From Bacillota bacterium (GTDB lineage Bacteria > Bacillota > Bacilli > Paenibacillales > NBRC-103111), in NCBI GenBank assembly GCA_023388055.1, contig JAEWGW010000010.1, positions 1 through 62,619 on the forward strand: a stretch of DNA of 62,619 nucleotides, written 5' to 3'. A program made the translations under genes and the position numbers. Positions 8,719 through 17,234 of the stretch are shown piece by piece (the stretch's first letter is position 1; every line of letters starts with the position of its first letter). The notes beneath the pieces are model-generated. The model saw nothing but the letters and a program-made list of their open reading frames with translations. It had not been told where the DNA came from and made no database searches.

Positions 8719-10005
8719 TTACTTGGACTTGCTTTGTACGGAGGCGTAGTAATCGGCGAACACGTCGGCGAAGGCTGCTGCTGTCCGTTTGTTTTCCTCC
8801 AAGGTGTTGTTGACGCCCCCGAATTCCAGAAGCAGGCTGTTGGGCGAAAGGGACTGGTTATATTCCCCGTTCCCCTGATGCGCACTCTTCACCAGAACGC
8901 CCCGGGACAACCCGGGGTATTTCTTTTCCAAGAGCTTGTTCAGCGCTTCGGCAAAAGCGGCATTGTCCTCATAGCCGGGGTTGCCTGTGCCGATGACGAA
9001 CATGATCCGGGCGTATGCCTTGCCATTAATGGTGGCCGTAGTCTGATTGTACGGCACGTCGGCGTCCCGGTGGATGTCAAATAAATAGGATAAGGCCGGA
9101 TTGGTATTTTTGGCCTCCAGAATGGTCTTGCGGGACTCGGAATAGGCTTGGGTAAAGGAAAGGTTCTTCAGCACCAGACGTCCGGCAATATCGTCGTTGG
9201 CGGTGATGGCGGGGACCCCCTTCTGCTGGAGAACACGCCCCAATTCCTGACCCACGAGGGTGATGTTGGTTTTGGCGTCGTCCACCGAGCTTCCGGATTT
9301 GCTGCCGGCTACATTCTTCCAGGACTCCCGGTTATGCGTATGGTAGATGTACACCTGGCCGCCTGCGCTTTGGCCGGCGCTGCCGGATAAGGTGGTGGGG
9401 GTGACAACCCAGCTTGCGATGTAGGCGGTTTTTCCGTTGGCGGTGGTCACCTTGTACCAGGCTCCTTCGGTGCCGGTGGCGGTATAGGTTTCTCCCGGCT
9501 GAGCCTTGGCCACAACGGCGCTCTCCAGGTTGGGCTCCGCCCTTACATTAGTGACGTCGATAATGTTCAGGATGGTGCGGGAGGCTTCAGCCTCCGTCTG
9601 CTTTCCGCCGGTGGCGAGTTTCTCCTGTACAGTCGAAGCCTTCGCCGGCTTGTTCTCGGCGGTTTCCACCACCCAACTGGCCACGTAGGCGGTTTTATCC
9701 TCGGCTAATACGACCTTATGCCAGTCGCCTCCGGGACCTGCTACCGTTTCGACAATGGCGTAGGTTTGGCCGGGCTGGGCTTTTTTGACCACGGGCGCGT
9801 CCAGGCTGGGGCTTTGGCGTATGTTGGTGACGTCTGTAATGTTGGCCAGCTGTTGGGACGAAGAGGCAGCAGCTGCTGCACCGGATGATGAAGCGCTGGC
9901 AGCCGAGGGCAGCCGTGCCGGGCCTGCGGCATATGCCGGTTGGGCGCCGCCGATCAACAATCCGCTAACGACAATTCCACACAGAAAATGATACCGCAAT
10001 CGCAA
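8719..10005 (-). CDS. SpoIIP-family peptidoglycan hydrolase with two SH3 domains
   Basis: A secreted cell-wall hydrolase of about 428 residues. A signal peptide (hydrophobic core GIVVSGLLIGG, then AYAAG) is followed by two bacterial SH3 repeats near residues 50-115 and 143-202, each with an NIR/NVR-x-P start and an AS-WVV end. A SpoIIP domain from about residue 217 carries the hallmark YIYHTHNRESW. SpoIIP is an amidase/endopeptidase used in engulfment during sporulation; SH3 repeats probably hold the enzyme on the wall. I chose a TTG start at 10005 after GAGAGGGG; TTG at 9999 is equally possible. The open frame reaches 10146, but that extension has no signal-like sequence and no ribosome site. 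Confidence 0.85.
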   Translation of the reverse strand: MRLRYHFLCGIVVSGLLIGGAQPAYAAGPARLPSAASASSSGAAAAASSSQQLANITDVTNIRQSPSLDAPVVKKAQPGQTYAIVETVAGPGGDWHKVVLAEDKTAYVASWVVETAENKPAKASTVQEKLATGGKQTEAEASRTILNIIDVTNVRAEPNLESAVVAKAQPGETYTATGTEGAWYKVTTANGKTAYIASWVVTPTTLSGSAGQSAGGQVYIYHTHNRESWKNVAGSKSGSSVDDAKTNITLVGQELGRVLQQKGVPAITANDDIAGRLVLKNLSFTQAYSESRKTILEAKNTNPALSYLFDIHRDADVPYNQTTATINGKAYARIMFVIGTGNPGYEDNAAFAEALNKLLEKKYPGLSRGVLVKSAHQGNGEYNQSLSPNSLLLEFGGVNNTLEENKRTAAAFADVFADYYASVQSKSK

Positions 10006-10156
10006 GAATCCCCTCTCACTGATAAATGTTGGTTGAAAACAACAATTCGACAGCGTGTGTGGTATTCCTGCCTGGAACGGGAGAAAAAGTCGCTTTCCGC
10101 TGGAAAAAGGGAACCTGCGGGAGCAGCCGATGGAATGCATCCGCACCTTCCCTGAT

Positions 10157-10380
10157 TCTAACGGAAGCCACGGCCGCTATTCCGCCCTAATAAGCCTCAT
10201 CAAAAATCTAACGGAAGCGAGCGCCGCTATTTGGTCCATTTTGCCAGTTTGCGGCCCAAATGTGATCCAATAGCGGCTCCTGCTTCCGTTAGATTTTTTG
10301 GCATGCCGTTTTGGGCAAAATAGCGGCGCTCACCGCCGTTAGAAAATGCGCCTCCCAGCTGCCGCTATCCACCAACAGCT
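10157..10380. repeat. Intergenic palindrome cluster B (TCTAACGGAAG/AATAGCGGC units)
   Basis: Four clear units lie at about 10157-10182, 10207-10232, 10268-10293 and 10318-10343, and a fifth partial unit near 10371. The forward form is TCTAACGGAAGC...GCCGCTATT and the reverse form is AATAGCGGC...CTTCCGTTAGA. Units 2 and 3 face each other and could form one long stem ending in TTTTTT. Spacers carry CCATTTTGCC-like words. No gene is visible in 10006-10445. Confidence 0.8.
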
Positions 10381-10445
10381 TCCGCACGCCTCACCTTCAC
10401 AAGTGCTCCCCGCAGTTTTGCCCGCGCTCACCAATACTCCGCCTC

Positions 10446-11732
10446 TCACCGTTTGCTCCCTTTAAACAAAACCGAGCAGGCGCCAAGCACCCCAAAGGCC
10501 AGCGCCAATGACGAGAAAAATACAGGCAGCACCCCAAGCCCAACGGAGAACGCCGTCCCATTGGCTTCAAACCGGGAAAACGCCCCGCCGTGGAAGATGA
10601 TGTCCAGCTTGGTGACAAAAGCCAGGAAGGCGAGGCTCAGCGCATACACCAAGCTGAATTGGAATGCTTGCACCAGCTTCTCCCGAAGGCTGCCCGGCTG
10701 CCCGGCCAGCTTCTTGCCTGACCATAGCAGCACAGCCAGCGCAATCACCAGCACCAGTCGTGCCGCAACCGGATAACCGGCTCCAGAGAGCAGCGGATCC
10801 GGACCGCCTGGAGAGCTGGCGATGCCCGCCCACACGCTGGCTGTGGTTAGCCCGCTTCGTGTCACAAGTTCCAGCTCTCCCAGGTTCGCCACGCCCCAGG
10901 CATACCCGCCCAGCTGCGGCATCAGCTGTATTCCTGTCCGCAATGTTTCATTCTCCCCTGCTTGGGCCAGCCAAACAACCAGCATCAGCACGGATGCCGC
11001 TGCCCAACCCCAGCCTGTGGCCTGCAGTGCTGCCGGCACCGGACGGAAGGTCCCCTGCGCCAACACTCCCCGGTGCCGCCTTCCCAGAAGTGCCTGTCCC
11101 AGCCAACTGAACAGCGTGCCGAATAGCAGCCCATGCAGGAAAGCCTCCCCCGGGGAAAAGGAGTAGTCCACCGCCCCCTTCAGCGAGGTAAAAAGCACCT
11201 GCGTGGATACCTGGCGGTGGAAGCCGGCGAAGGAGGCGGCCGTCAGCAAAAACAAACCATAAATGCCCCCGATGATCAGGGAAACCGGCAAGGTTCCCTG
11301 CAGCTTGGAATAACCATGCCAGCGGGCCGCCCCATACCCTCCGGCAGTTAGCGCCACCAAGGGAAACAGGAGAAGGGCCAGCCATTTCAGACTCATATCC
11401 ATACCGCCGGATACCAGGTCCGACAAACCGGAGACGGCAAGCTTGGCCTGCACCAAATGGACATACATCATAAGCTCGGGCATATCGATCAAGTCCAGCT
11501 GCTTCAGCCAATTTTGAAGCAGCGGTACCTCTCCCAGCCGGACCAGCAGGGGAAACTGCTCATTTATGTGCCGCGCCAGGGAAACATCCGCCAACAGCAC
11601 CAACAAAAGAATCAGAACCATTGCTATAACCGCACCCAGCACAGCACCCGTAAGCAGCCGGAGAATACCCGGAGCCTTTTTTTCAAAGTCCGGATGGGAC
11701 ACATCGCCTTGCCTGGAATAGAGTCCGTTCAA
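10446..11732 (-). CDS. Unrecognised polytopic membrane protein
   Basis: A 428-residue protein with a short polar N-terminus, one strong membrane segment near residues 27-48, an extracytoplasmic-looking stretch of about 60 residues (ARHINEQFPLLVRL onwards), and then many further hydrophobic segments with small loops. I do not recognise a family. The TTG start follows AAAGGAAG; a GTG ten codons inside is an alternative. It stands alone on the minus strand between repeat cluster B and the divergent NmrA-like gene. A role in transport or envelope homeostasis would be a guess. Confidence 0.65.
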   Translation of the reverse strand: MNGLYSRQGDVSHPDFEKKAPGILRLLTGAVLGAVIAMVLILLLVLLADVSLARHINEQFPLLVRLGEVPLLQNWLKQLDLIDMPELMMYVHLVQAKLAVSGLSDLVSGGMDMSLKWLALLLFPLVALTAGGYGAARWHGYSKLQGTLPVSLIIGGIYGLFLLTAASFAGFHRQVSTQVLFTSLKGAVDYSFSPGEAFLHGLLFGTLFSWLGQALLGRRHRGVLAQGTFRPVPAALQATGWGWAAASVLMLVVWLAQAGENETLRTGIQLMPQLGGYAWGVANLGELELVTRSGLTTASVWAGIASSPGGPDPLLSGAGYPVAARLVLVIALAVLLWSGKKLAGQPGSLREKLVQAFQFSLVYALSLAFLAFVTKLDIIFHGGAFSRFEANGTAFSVGLGVLPVFFSSLALAFGVLGACSVLFKGSKR

Positions 11733-11839
11733 TTTGCAGCACTTCCTTTCGGATGGAGCAAACCTGCCTTACGGTTCACAGTTTACCTGATTGCCGGCTG
11801 ATTTGCTACCGCACCGGAAAATTCTGTCTTTACCATTCA

Positions 11840-11867
11840 TTGGATAAGGCAGTACACTCTGTATAAC
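11840..11867 (+). promoter_or_regulatory. Possible sigma-A promoter of the NmrA-like gene
   Basis: TTGGAT and TATAAC are separated by 16 bases, and the -10 box ends 33 bases before the ATG. Judged by eye only. Confidence 0.4.
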
Positions 11868-11899
11868 AGATCATTCCAGATACGAAAGGAAGCCTTCTT

Positions 11900-12760
11900 A
11901 TGAAAATCATCATTACTGGCGCAACCGGCGCGCTTGGTGGCCACGTCATCCGTCATCTGCTTCAAACCGTTTCGGCCGCTCATATTATTGCCGTTGTCCG
12001 TTACCCGGAGAAGGCCGCCCCCTTGGCGGAGCTTGGGATTGAAATCCGGCAGGGGGATTACAATGACCCCGTTTCGCTTGCGTCGGCATTCCAGGGCGGA
12101 ACCAAGCTGTTGTTCATCTCCAGTCCAGCAACAGACGATGCCTTGCGGGTGGTCCAGCATGCCCAGGTGGTGAAGGCTGCCCGGGATGCAGGTATCCGGC
12201 ATATCGCCTATACAAGCTTTGCTTTTGCAGAGGATAATCCCTTCGCCCTTGTTCACCTGGCTACCGAAAATGCCATACGCGCTGCAGGGATCCCGTATAC
12301 CTTTCTCCGCAACGCAGGGTATGTGGAGTTTTTCGTGAACCCTGCCGCCATCCAGGCCAATCTCCGCTCCGGGCGTATCATCACCAATGCGGGTCAAGGC
12401 AGAGTGAATGCGGTAAGCCGGTATGACCTGGCGTCAGCGGCGGCAACGGTGCTCACAGGAGAGGGCCACCAACACAAAACCTACACCCTTGTTTCCGGAG
12501 CTCCCTGGAGCTTTGATGAGCTGGCCGGGCTGCTGACCGAGCTTTCCGGCACAGCGGTGGCGCACCAGGCGGTTTCCTTCGAAGAGGAGCTGCGTTTGCT
12601 CGTTCAGGCCGGGTTGCCTGAAGCCGTGGCTCGGATGATGGCCTATGTCTACACCACGGTAGCCGAAGGCAAAATGGAGCGTGGCGGCAGTGACCTGGCA
12701 GCCTTGATCGGCTCCGAAACACCCCTCCGCGAGCTGGTAAGAAGGGTTATGCAGGAATGA
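11900..12760 (+). CDS. NmrA-like NAD(P)-binding protein, QorB-type quinone reductase
   Basis: A 286-residue atypical short-chain dehydrogenase. The N-terminal dinucleotide motif is GATGALGG at residues 7-14, within MKIIITGATGALGGHVI. A conserved AYTSF follows near residue 103, and a TENAIRAAGIPYTFLRN segment matches the NmrA/QorB group, which includes NAD(P)H:quinone oxidoreductase 2 and regulatory nucleotide sensors. Length fits the family. GAAAGGA lies 9 bases before the ATG. Whether it reduces quinones or only senses NADP(H) is not decidable here. Confidence 0.8.
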   Translation: MKIIITGATGALGGHVIRHLLQTVSAAHIIAVVRYPEKAAPLAELGIEIRQGDYNDPVSLASAFQGGTKLLFISSPATDDALRVVQHAQVVKAARDAGIRHIAYTSFAFAEDNPFALVHLATENAIRAAGIPYTFLRNAGYVEFFVNPAAIQANLRSGRIITNAGQGRVNAVSRYDLASAAATVLTGEGHQHKTYTLVSGAPWSFDELAGLLTELSGTAVAHQAVSFEEELRLLVQAGLPEAVARMMAYVYTTVAEGKMERGGSDLAALIGSETPLRELVRRVMQE

Positions 12761-12808
12761 ATTAACCGGAGAATCACCCATACATAGAAGGGAAGGCCCA
12801 CCTCACCC

Positions 12809-13267
12809 ATGAAAATCATCGTGACCGCAGGAGCTATCATTAAAGATACGGCAGGCAGAATCCTGCTTCAAAGAAGGTCGGATTACGGAAACTGGGGGTT
12901 GCCCGGCGGAGGTATGGTGCCCGGCGAAGCCGTTGAGGAGACGATGAAGCGGGAGGTTCTTGAAGAAACGGGGCTGGAGGTTCTCCAGTCTGAATTTTAC
13001 GCGGTCTATAGCGGAGAGAGAATGCAGTATACCTACCCCGATGGAAATCAGGTTGTGTTCGTCATGTTTTTGTTCCATGCGGAAGCTAATTTGGAAGGAA
13101 AGCTGGATCATGATGGGCAAACTCTGCTGTTCCAGGATGAAGCCTGCGAATCCCTGCAGCTTCAATTTTTCCATGTAGAGGACATGGAATTGGAGCAGAT
13201 CAGCTCTGTCCAACGGCCGGTCTTTGAAGATCTTCGGAAGAATCTCACATCCACTTTGAGAACATAA
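12809..13267 (+). CDS. Nudix hydrolase
   Basis: A 152-residue Nudix enzyme that would cleave a nucleoside diphosphate linked to another group. The Nudix box runs from GGGMVPGEAV to REVLEETGLEV at about residues 34-57, with the metal-binding REVLEE intact. The substrate is unknown. It starts 48 bases after the NmrA-like gene and ends 12 bases before the YdcF gene, so the three may share a transcript. Confidence 0.85.
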   Translation: MKIIVTAGAIIKDTAGRILLQRRSDYGNWGLPGGGMVPGEAVEETMKREVLEETGLEVLQSEFYAVYSGERMQYTYPDGNQVVFVMFLFHAEANLEGKLDHDGQTLLFQDEACESLQLQFFHVEDMELEQISSVQRPVFEDLRKNLTSTLRT

Positions 13268-13279
13268 GAGGAGAAAAAC

Positions 13280-13837
13280 ATGCCGTACCCTTTTGACTGC
13301 ATTACAGAGTTTATGTTTGTTGAAACCGCACTTGAGCCCGCGGACGTGATTCTGGTTCCTGGCGGAAGCCACCCTCAGCTAATTGAAAGAGCGGCCGACT
13401 TGTACCATCAGGGAATGGCCCCTTATATTTTGCCGTCCGGGGGGCCGACCAAGAATGTTGCGTCTACGGAATGGGAGTTTCTCCGGGAGGTTGGAGTCGG
13501 ATGTGGTGTTCCGCAGGAGGTCATCCTCCGGGAAGATCAGGCTGCCAATACCTTCGAAAACGCCAGATTTTCCTGGAAGGTCCTCCAACAACACGGCGTT
13601 CCTGCGCAAAAGGTAATCCTTGTATGCAAATCCTACCATGCCCGGAGGTCCTTGCTGACCTACCAGACTGTTTTCCCGCAGACAACGAAGTTTATGGTAT
13701 GTCCGGTTGCGGACAAAACAGGCATAACCAAGGACAACTGGTATCTGGAGGAGCCCTCTATCCAAAAGGTCATGGGTGAGCTGACCAAAGTCGGCCAATA
13801 TTTTGCACATCACATTCCCAATTGGGTCGGAAAATAA
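13280..13837 (+). CDS. YdcF/ElyC-type protein (DUF218)
   Basis: A 185-residue protein of the DUF218 family. Conserved words are VILVPGGS near residue 21, YILPSGG, ANTFENA and VCKSYHARRS. The family includes SanA and ElyC, linked to envelope metabolism in Gram-negatives, and YdcF, which binds S-adenosylmethionine; the role here is unknown. There is no signal peptide, so it is probably cytoplasmic. A GAGGAG site precedes the ATG. Confidence 0.8.
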   Translation: MPYPFDCITEFMFVETALEPADVILVPGGSHPQLIERAADLYHQGMAPYILPSGGPTKNVASTEWEFLREVGVGCGVPQEVILREDQAANTFENARFSWKVLQQHGVPAQKVILVCKSYHARRSLLTYQTVFPQTTKFMVCPVADKTGITKDNWYLEEPSIQKVMGELTKVGQYFAHHIPNWVGK

Positions 13838-13865
13838 AAATCCCGCCGGCTCCAGGCTGGCGGGG
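13836..13865 (-). terminator. Terminator of the minus-strand GNAT gene
   Basis: CCCGCCGGC pairs with GCTGGCGGG around a short loop. On the minus strand the hairpin is followed by ATTTTTATTTT. The plus strand has no T run, so it mainly serves the acetyltransferase gene. Confidence 0.75.
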
Positions 13866-13870
13866 AGTGC

Positions 13871-14413
13871 TCAATTGATTGCTTTATAGTACATACAGTA
13901 GCCGTTGTTTGCTCCATCATAGACATAACCGTTGTCTGGATAAAAGGAATTGAGGGTGCTGTTATCCGCGATACAGTCCAGGCGCATCCAGGTTTTTGCC
14001 GGGAAGTGGATGCCTGAGGTGCACCAGTTCAGAATCGTCCGGCCCAGCCCGGTGCGGGCATACTTCCGGCGTACCGCCAGCCGGTGCAGATACACAGCCC
14101 CGTCGCCGTCGAAGGCCTTGTCTCCCCAGAGCTCCCGGTCCCATGGGCTTGGCTTGCTTAGCAGCAGAACCATACCTGCGATTTCACCATCCTGCTTGAA
14201 CACAAGCACATCCCCGCGCCGAATGGCGTCTGCCGTATGATGGGAGTCCTTGCCCTCAAGCAATCCGGCCCATTGTGTCGATCCGCGGCTTTTCAGCCAT
14301 TCTGCGATCTCTACCAATAGAGCCATCACGTCCTCCGTATCTCCTGGTTGGGCGATGGTTGCTTCAAACCCGTCGGGAGTGGCGGGCTGCGTTATTCGAT
14401 AAGGCTGTATCAT
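13871..14413 (-). CDS. GNAT family N-acetyltransferase
   Basis: A 180-residue acetyl-CoA-dependent acyltransferase. The acetyl-CoA loop RRKYARTGLGRTIL (motif A, R-x-x-G-x-G variant) lies near residues 116-129, preceded by the beta strand AVYLHRLAV. The C-terminal NSTLNSFYPDNGYVYDG fits motif B. The substrate is unknown. GAGGAGGG lies before the ATG, and the HD-GYP gene ends 19 bases upstream on the same strand. Confidence 0.85.
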   Translation of the reverse strand: MIQPYRITQPATPDGFEATIAQPGDTEDVMALLVEIAEWLKSRGSTQWAGLLEGKDSHHTADAIRRGDVLVFKQDGEIAGMVLLLSKPSPWDRELWGDKAFDGDGAVYLHRLAVRRKYARTGLGRTILNWCTSGIHFPAKTWMRLDCIADNSTLNSFYPDNGYVYDGANNGYCMYYKAIN

Positions 14414-14432
14414 AATTTCCCTCCTCGAAAGC

Positions 14433-15407
14433 CTATAAGCTTCTCGCGATAATCAGCGTTGGGTTCTCCGCCAGGGATACTTCCTCCCCGGTGGAGAGAT
14501 AACGGATGACGGGGCGCTGCATGTGCTCGGTAATTTTGATGACGATGGCCTCTTGGCCGTCCTGCATCCCAATCTTCGTTCCCGGCGGGTAGGAAGGGAC
14601 GGAATTGACGAAGGCGCGCACGATATCCATACGGTAGGCGGTATCACTTAAGGTCATGATGTGCTCCATCGCCATATGCGGAGGCATATTCTCGTCGGAA
14701 ATCAGCTCCTCATACAGACTGCAGATGCCGCAGATCTGGGCATATTCATGGAAGGTGTCTCCCGATAGTCTGCGGGGATAGCCGGTGCCGTCCATTTTTT
14801 CCCGGTGCTGAAAAATAACGTGAGCCGAAAGCAGACTGAATTCGCGGATACTCCGGATCAGGTTAAAACCAACCTCCGGATATTCGGCAGGGTCCTTCAC
14901 GATGACCGATCCGATATTGTGCAGCAGGCAGCCAATGGCCACATCCCGCATCATAATTTCATTATAGCCCAGGTTTCGTGCTACCTGTAAGGCCAGCAGG
15001 GCCACATTCACCGCGTGGGCATAGGGCCGCAGCGGATCGGGCAGGGTTTGCTCGGGAACCGGAAGCAGCACCGGATGGTTGCGGATCTCCATCAACAGCC
15101 TGCCCACGGCGGCCAGCAGGTTTTTGATGGGGAAGGAGACGCTTTTTTTGGGGGAGTTAAAAAATTCCTCCACCACCGCCACCACATCCATCCATGTCGG
15201 GACATCGATCATCTCTTCCAAGGTGATGCCGCGGGTTTCCGAATCCTCCACGATCAGTTGGCGGACGCCGATCTGCAGCAGCTTCTCCAGGTATTTGGGG
15301 TGAATGACATGATGCGCTGCCAACAGCACCCGCCGGTGGTGGTCAAAAATCGGCTTGGCCAGCTGCATCGTATTGTGGTCGTATTTGGATATATGAATGA
15401 TTCTCAT
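14433..15407 (-). CDS. HD-GYP domain protein with degenerate metal site
   Basis: A 324-residue protein related to cyclic-di-GMP phosphodiesterases. The HD-GYP region spans about residues 110-270. The first helix His (AHAVNVALLALQVARNLG) is present, but the HD motif reads LLHNIGS instead of HDIGK, and the GYP motif reads HREKMDGTGYP instead of HHExxDGxGYP. The usual Asp and one His are therefore replaced, and catalysis is doubtful. The ATG at 15407 is chosen because AAGGAG sits 7 bases upstream; the frame opens 8 codons earlier without a site. It could bind c-di-GMP or partner proteins without cutting. Confidence 0.8.
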   Translation of the reverse strand: MRIIHISKYDHNTMQLAKPIFDHHRRVLLAAHHVIHPKYLEKLLQIGVRQLIVEDSETRGITLEEMIDVPTWMDVVAVVEEFFNSPKKSVSFPIKNLLAAVGRLLMEIRNHPVLLPVPEQTLPDPLRPYAHAVNVALLALQVARNLGYNEIMMRDVAIGCLLHNIGSVIVKDPAEYPEVGFNLIRSIREFSLLSAHVIFQHREKMDGTGYPRRLSGDTFHEYAQICGICSLYEELISDENMPPHMAMEHIMTLSDTAYRMDIVRAFVNSVPSYPPGTKIGMQDGQEAIVIKITEHMQRPVIRYLSTGEEVSLAENPTLIIARSL

Positions 15408-15610
15408 GCTGCGACTCCTTGTACTCAACATTCAATAGGGTAAACATCCAATGAATACTATATCAAAAACCCCTGCCCGAATGCGAGGCTATTTTCCTAT
15501 TGTTATATAGTCCCAAATAAACATGCGGATGGGCCTAATTCCAGCTCCGGATGCAGCAAATTCCCCATAATAGGGTTATGATAAGGGAAAGGACTCAAGG
15601 AGGAGAATCG

Positions 15611-16300
15611 ATGAACCCCAAACAAGCGGCAGCTGAAAAAGCGGTAGAGTTCGTAGAGAACGGGATGATCGTAGGGCTGGGCACCGGTTCTACGGCATTT
15701 TGGGCCACGCAAAAAATAGCGCAGCGGATTTCGGAAGGACTCACGATCCGCGCGGTTGCCAGCTCCGCAAGCACGGAGGCGTTGGCCGGACAGCTGGGAA
15801 TTCCGCTGGTTCCCTTCTCCGGCATTGACCATATCGATATTACCATTGACGGGGCGGATGAAGTGGATGATCAATTGAATTTAATCAAAGGCGGGGGAGG
15901 GGCCCTTCTGCGAGAAAAGATTTTGGCCGCCAACAGCAGCAGGTTTTATGTGGTGGTGGACGAATCGAAACGGGTACCCCGCCTTGGCCGGTTTCCGCTG
16001 CCTGTTGAAATTGTGCCTTTTGCTTCGAATTTAACCATTCGCCGGCTACAGGAATTGAACGGTGAGCCGGTTGTGCGGATGGTGAAGGGCAGTGAATTTG
16101 TAACGGATAACGGCAACCTGATCGCGGATTGCAGCTTTAGGGAGATTCTGGATCCAATGGAGCTTCAACAGCGTATCAACCTTATTCCCGGGGTAGTGGA
16201 AAATGGTTTATTTGTGGACATGGCCACAGCCGTGGTGGTGGGTTATGGGGATGGGGCGATTGAGATTTTGGAACCACATAATAGGGGTGGACATTCATGA
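15611..16300 (+). CDS. rpiA: Ribose-5-phosphate isomerase A
   Basis: A 229-residue enzyme interconverting ribose-5-phosphate and ribulose-5-phosphate in the pentose phosphate pathway. Family signatures are GLGTGSTA near residues 21-28, the catalytic-region DGADEVD near 79-85, KGGGGALLREK near 92-102, and VVDESK. Length is typical. The ATG at 15611 follows AAGGAGG and gives the standard MNPKQAAAEKA start. Its stop overlaps the ATG of the nucleotidyltransferase by 4 bases, so the two are translationally coupled. Confidence 0.95.
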   Translation: MNPKQAAAEKAVEFVENGMIVGLGTGSTAFWATQKIAQRISEGLTIRAVASSASTEALAGQLGIPLVPFSGIDHIDITIDGADEVDDQLNLIKGGGGALLREKILAANSSRFYVVVDESKRVPRLGRFPLPVEIVPFASNLTIRRLQELNGEPVVRMVKGSEFVTDNGNLIADCSFREILDPMELQQRINLIPGVVENGLFVDMATAVVVGYGDGAIEILEPHNRGGHS

Positions 16301-17040
16301 AAGCATTAATTCTGGCCGCCGGCTACGCCACACGCTTATACCCGCTCACCCTGAATAAATCGAAGGCGCTCTTGCCCATTTTGGGTGAAAAGACAGTAGT
16401 GGACTTTATTATCCAGCAGTTAGAGAATATTGACCGTATCTCCCAAATCATCATCGTAACCAATGCTAAATACATACATGCGTTTGAGGAATGGCTGGGG
16501 GCGCGCAGCTTCAAAAAAGAAATCAAGCTTGTCAATGACGGAACGGCCTCTCTTGAGGACAAGCTAGGGGCCATCGGCGACATGCAATTTGCCATCGAAA
16601 AGGAGCACATCGAAGAGGATTTGCTGGTATTGGCGGGGGATAATGTGTTTACGTTGGATATAAGCGAATTCATTGCGTTTTTTGACGAATCGGACCGGGA
16701 TTGTGTGTTGGTCAAGAAGACGGATAACCTTCAGGAGCTGCAGAGCATTGGGGTGGTTGAATTGGATGCCGGCCAACAAATCCTGTCTTTTGAGGAAAAA
16801 CCCCTTGTCCCCCGGTCGAATATTGGGGTTTATGCCATCTATCTGTATAAGAAGGAAACCTTGCCGCTAATCAAGGACTACCTCAGGGCGGGCCATAATC
16901 CGGATTCCCCCAGCCGTTTTCCGGAATGGCTTATCCATCGCAAGGACGTAAGGGCTTATTTCGGCGAAGGGGATATATACGATATCGGTACCCATGAGGC
17001 TTTGGATGAAGTGAGGCACATCTTCAGGACAAACAGCTAG
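16297..17040 (+). CDS. Sugar-1-phosphate nucleotidyltransferase-like protein
   Basis: A 247-residue protein with the NTP-transferase fold. The signature LILAAGYATRLYPLT at residues 4-18 matches the glucose-1-phosphate nucleotidyltransferase family with GYATR in place of the usual G-x-G-T-R, and K21SKALLPI continues the loop. A LVLAGDNVF strand near residue 111 provides the metal-binding Asp. The overlap with rpiA suggests joint expression, perhaps linking pentose phosphates and an activated sugar, but the real substrate is unknown. Confidence 0.8.
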   Translation: MKALILAAGYATRLYPLTLNKSKALLPILGEKTVVDFIIQQLENIDRISQIIIVTNAKYIHAFEEWLGARSFKKEIKLVNDGTASLEDKLGAIGDMQFAIEKEHIEEDLLVLAGDNVFTLDISEFIAFFDESDRDCVLVKKTDNLQELQSIGVVELDAGQQILSFEEKPLVPRSNIGVYAIYLYKKETLPLIKDYLRAGHNPDSPSRFPEWLIHRKDVRAYFGEGDIYDIGTHEALDEVRHIFRTNS

Positions 17041-17043
17041 GCC

Positions 17044-17197
17044 GTGTTTGCAAACCCGCTTGAGGGCATCTTTCACCGCCTTTTCGCCCCATCCTGCGTT
17101 ACTTTCGCTTGACGTACCCCCCGGTACGCCTTCACGAAAGTGCCTTGTTTGGAACGAAAATTCGGCAAAATCTGCTCCCCTCGGAGTTTGCAAACAC
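17044..17197. repeat. 154-bp intergenic element with GTGTTTGCAAAC terminal inverted repeats
   Basis: GTGTTTGCAAAC at 17044-17055 and its complement GTTTGCAAACAC at 17186-17197 bound a non-coding segment. Inside lies a hairpin at about 17102-17143 with arms ACTTTCG/CGAAAGT and GTACC/GGTAC. A related end, GTTTTGCAAACAGACCCTAAG, occurs at 38891-38911. It resembles a small non-autonomous mobile or structural repeat. Confidence 0.6.
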
Positions 17198-17234
17198 ACC
17201 CTAGGAAAAAATAGAGATTACGAGGAGAGGTATT

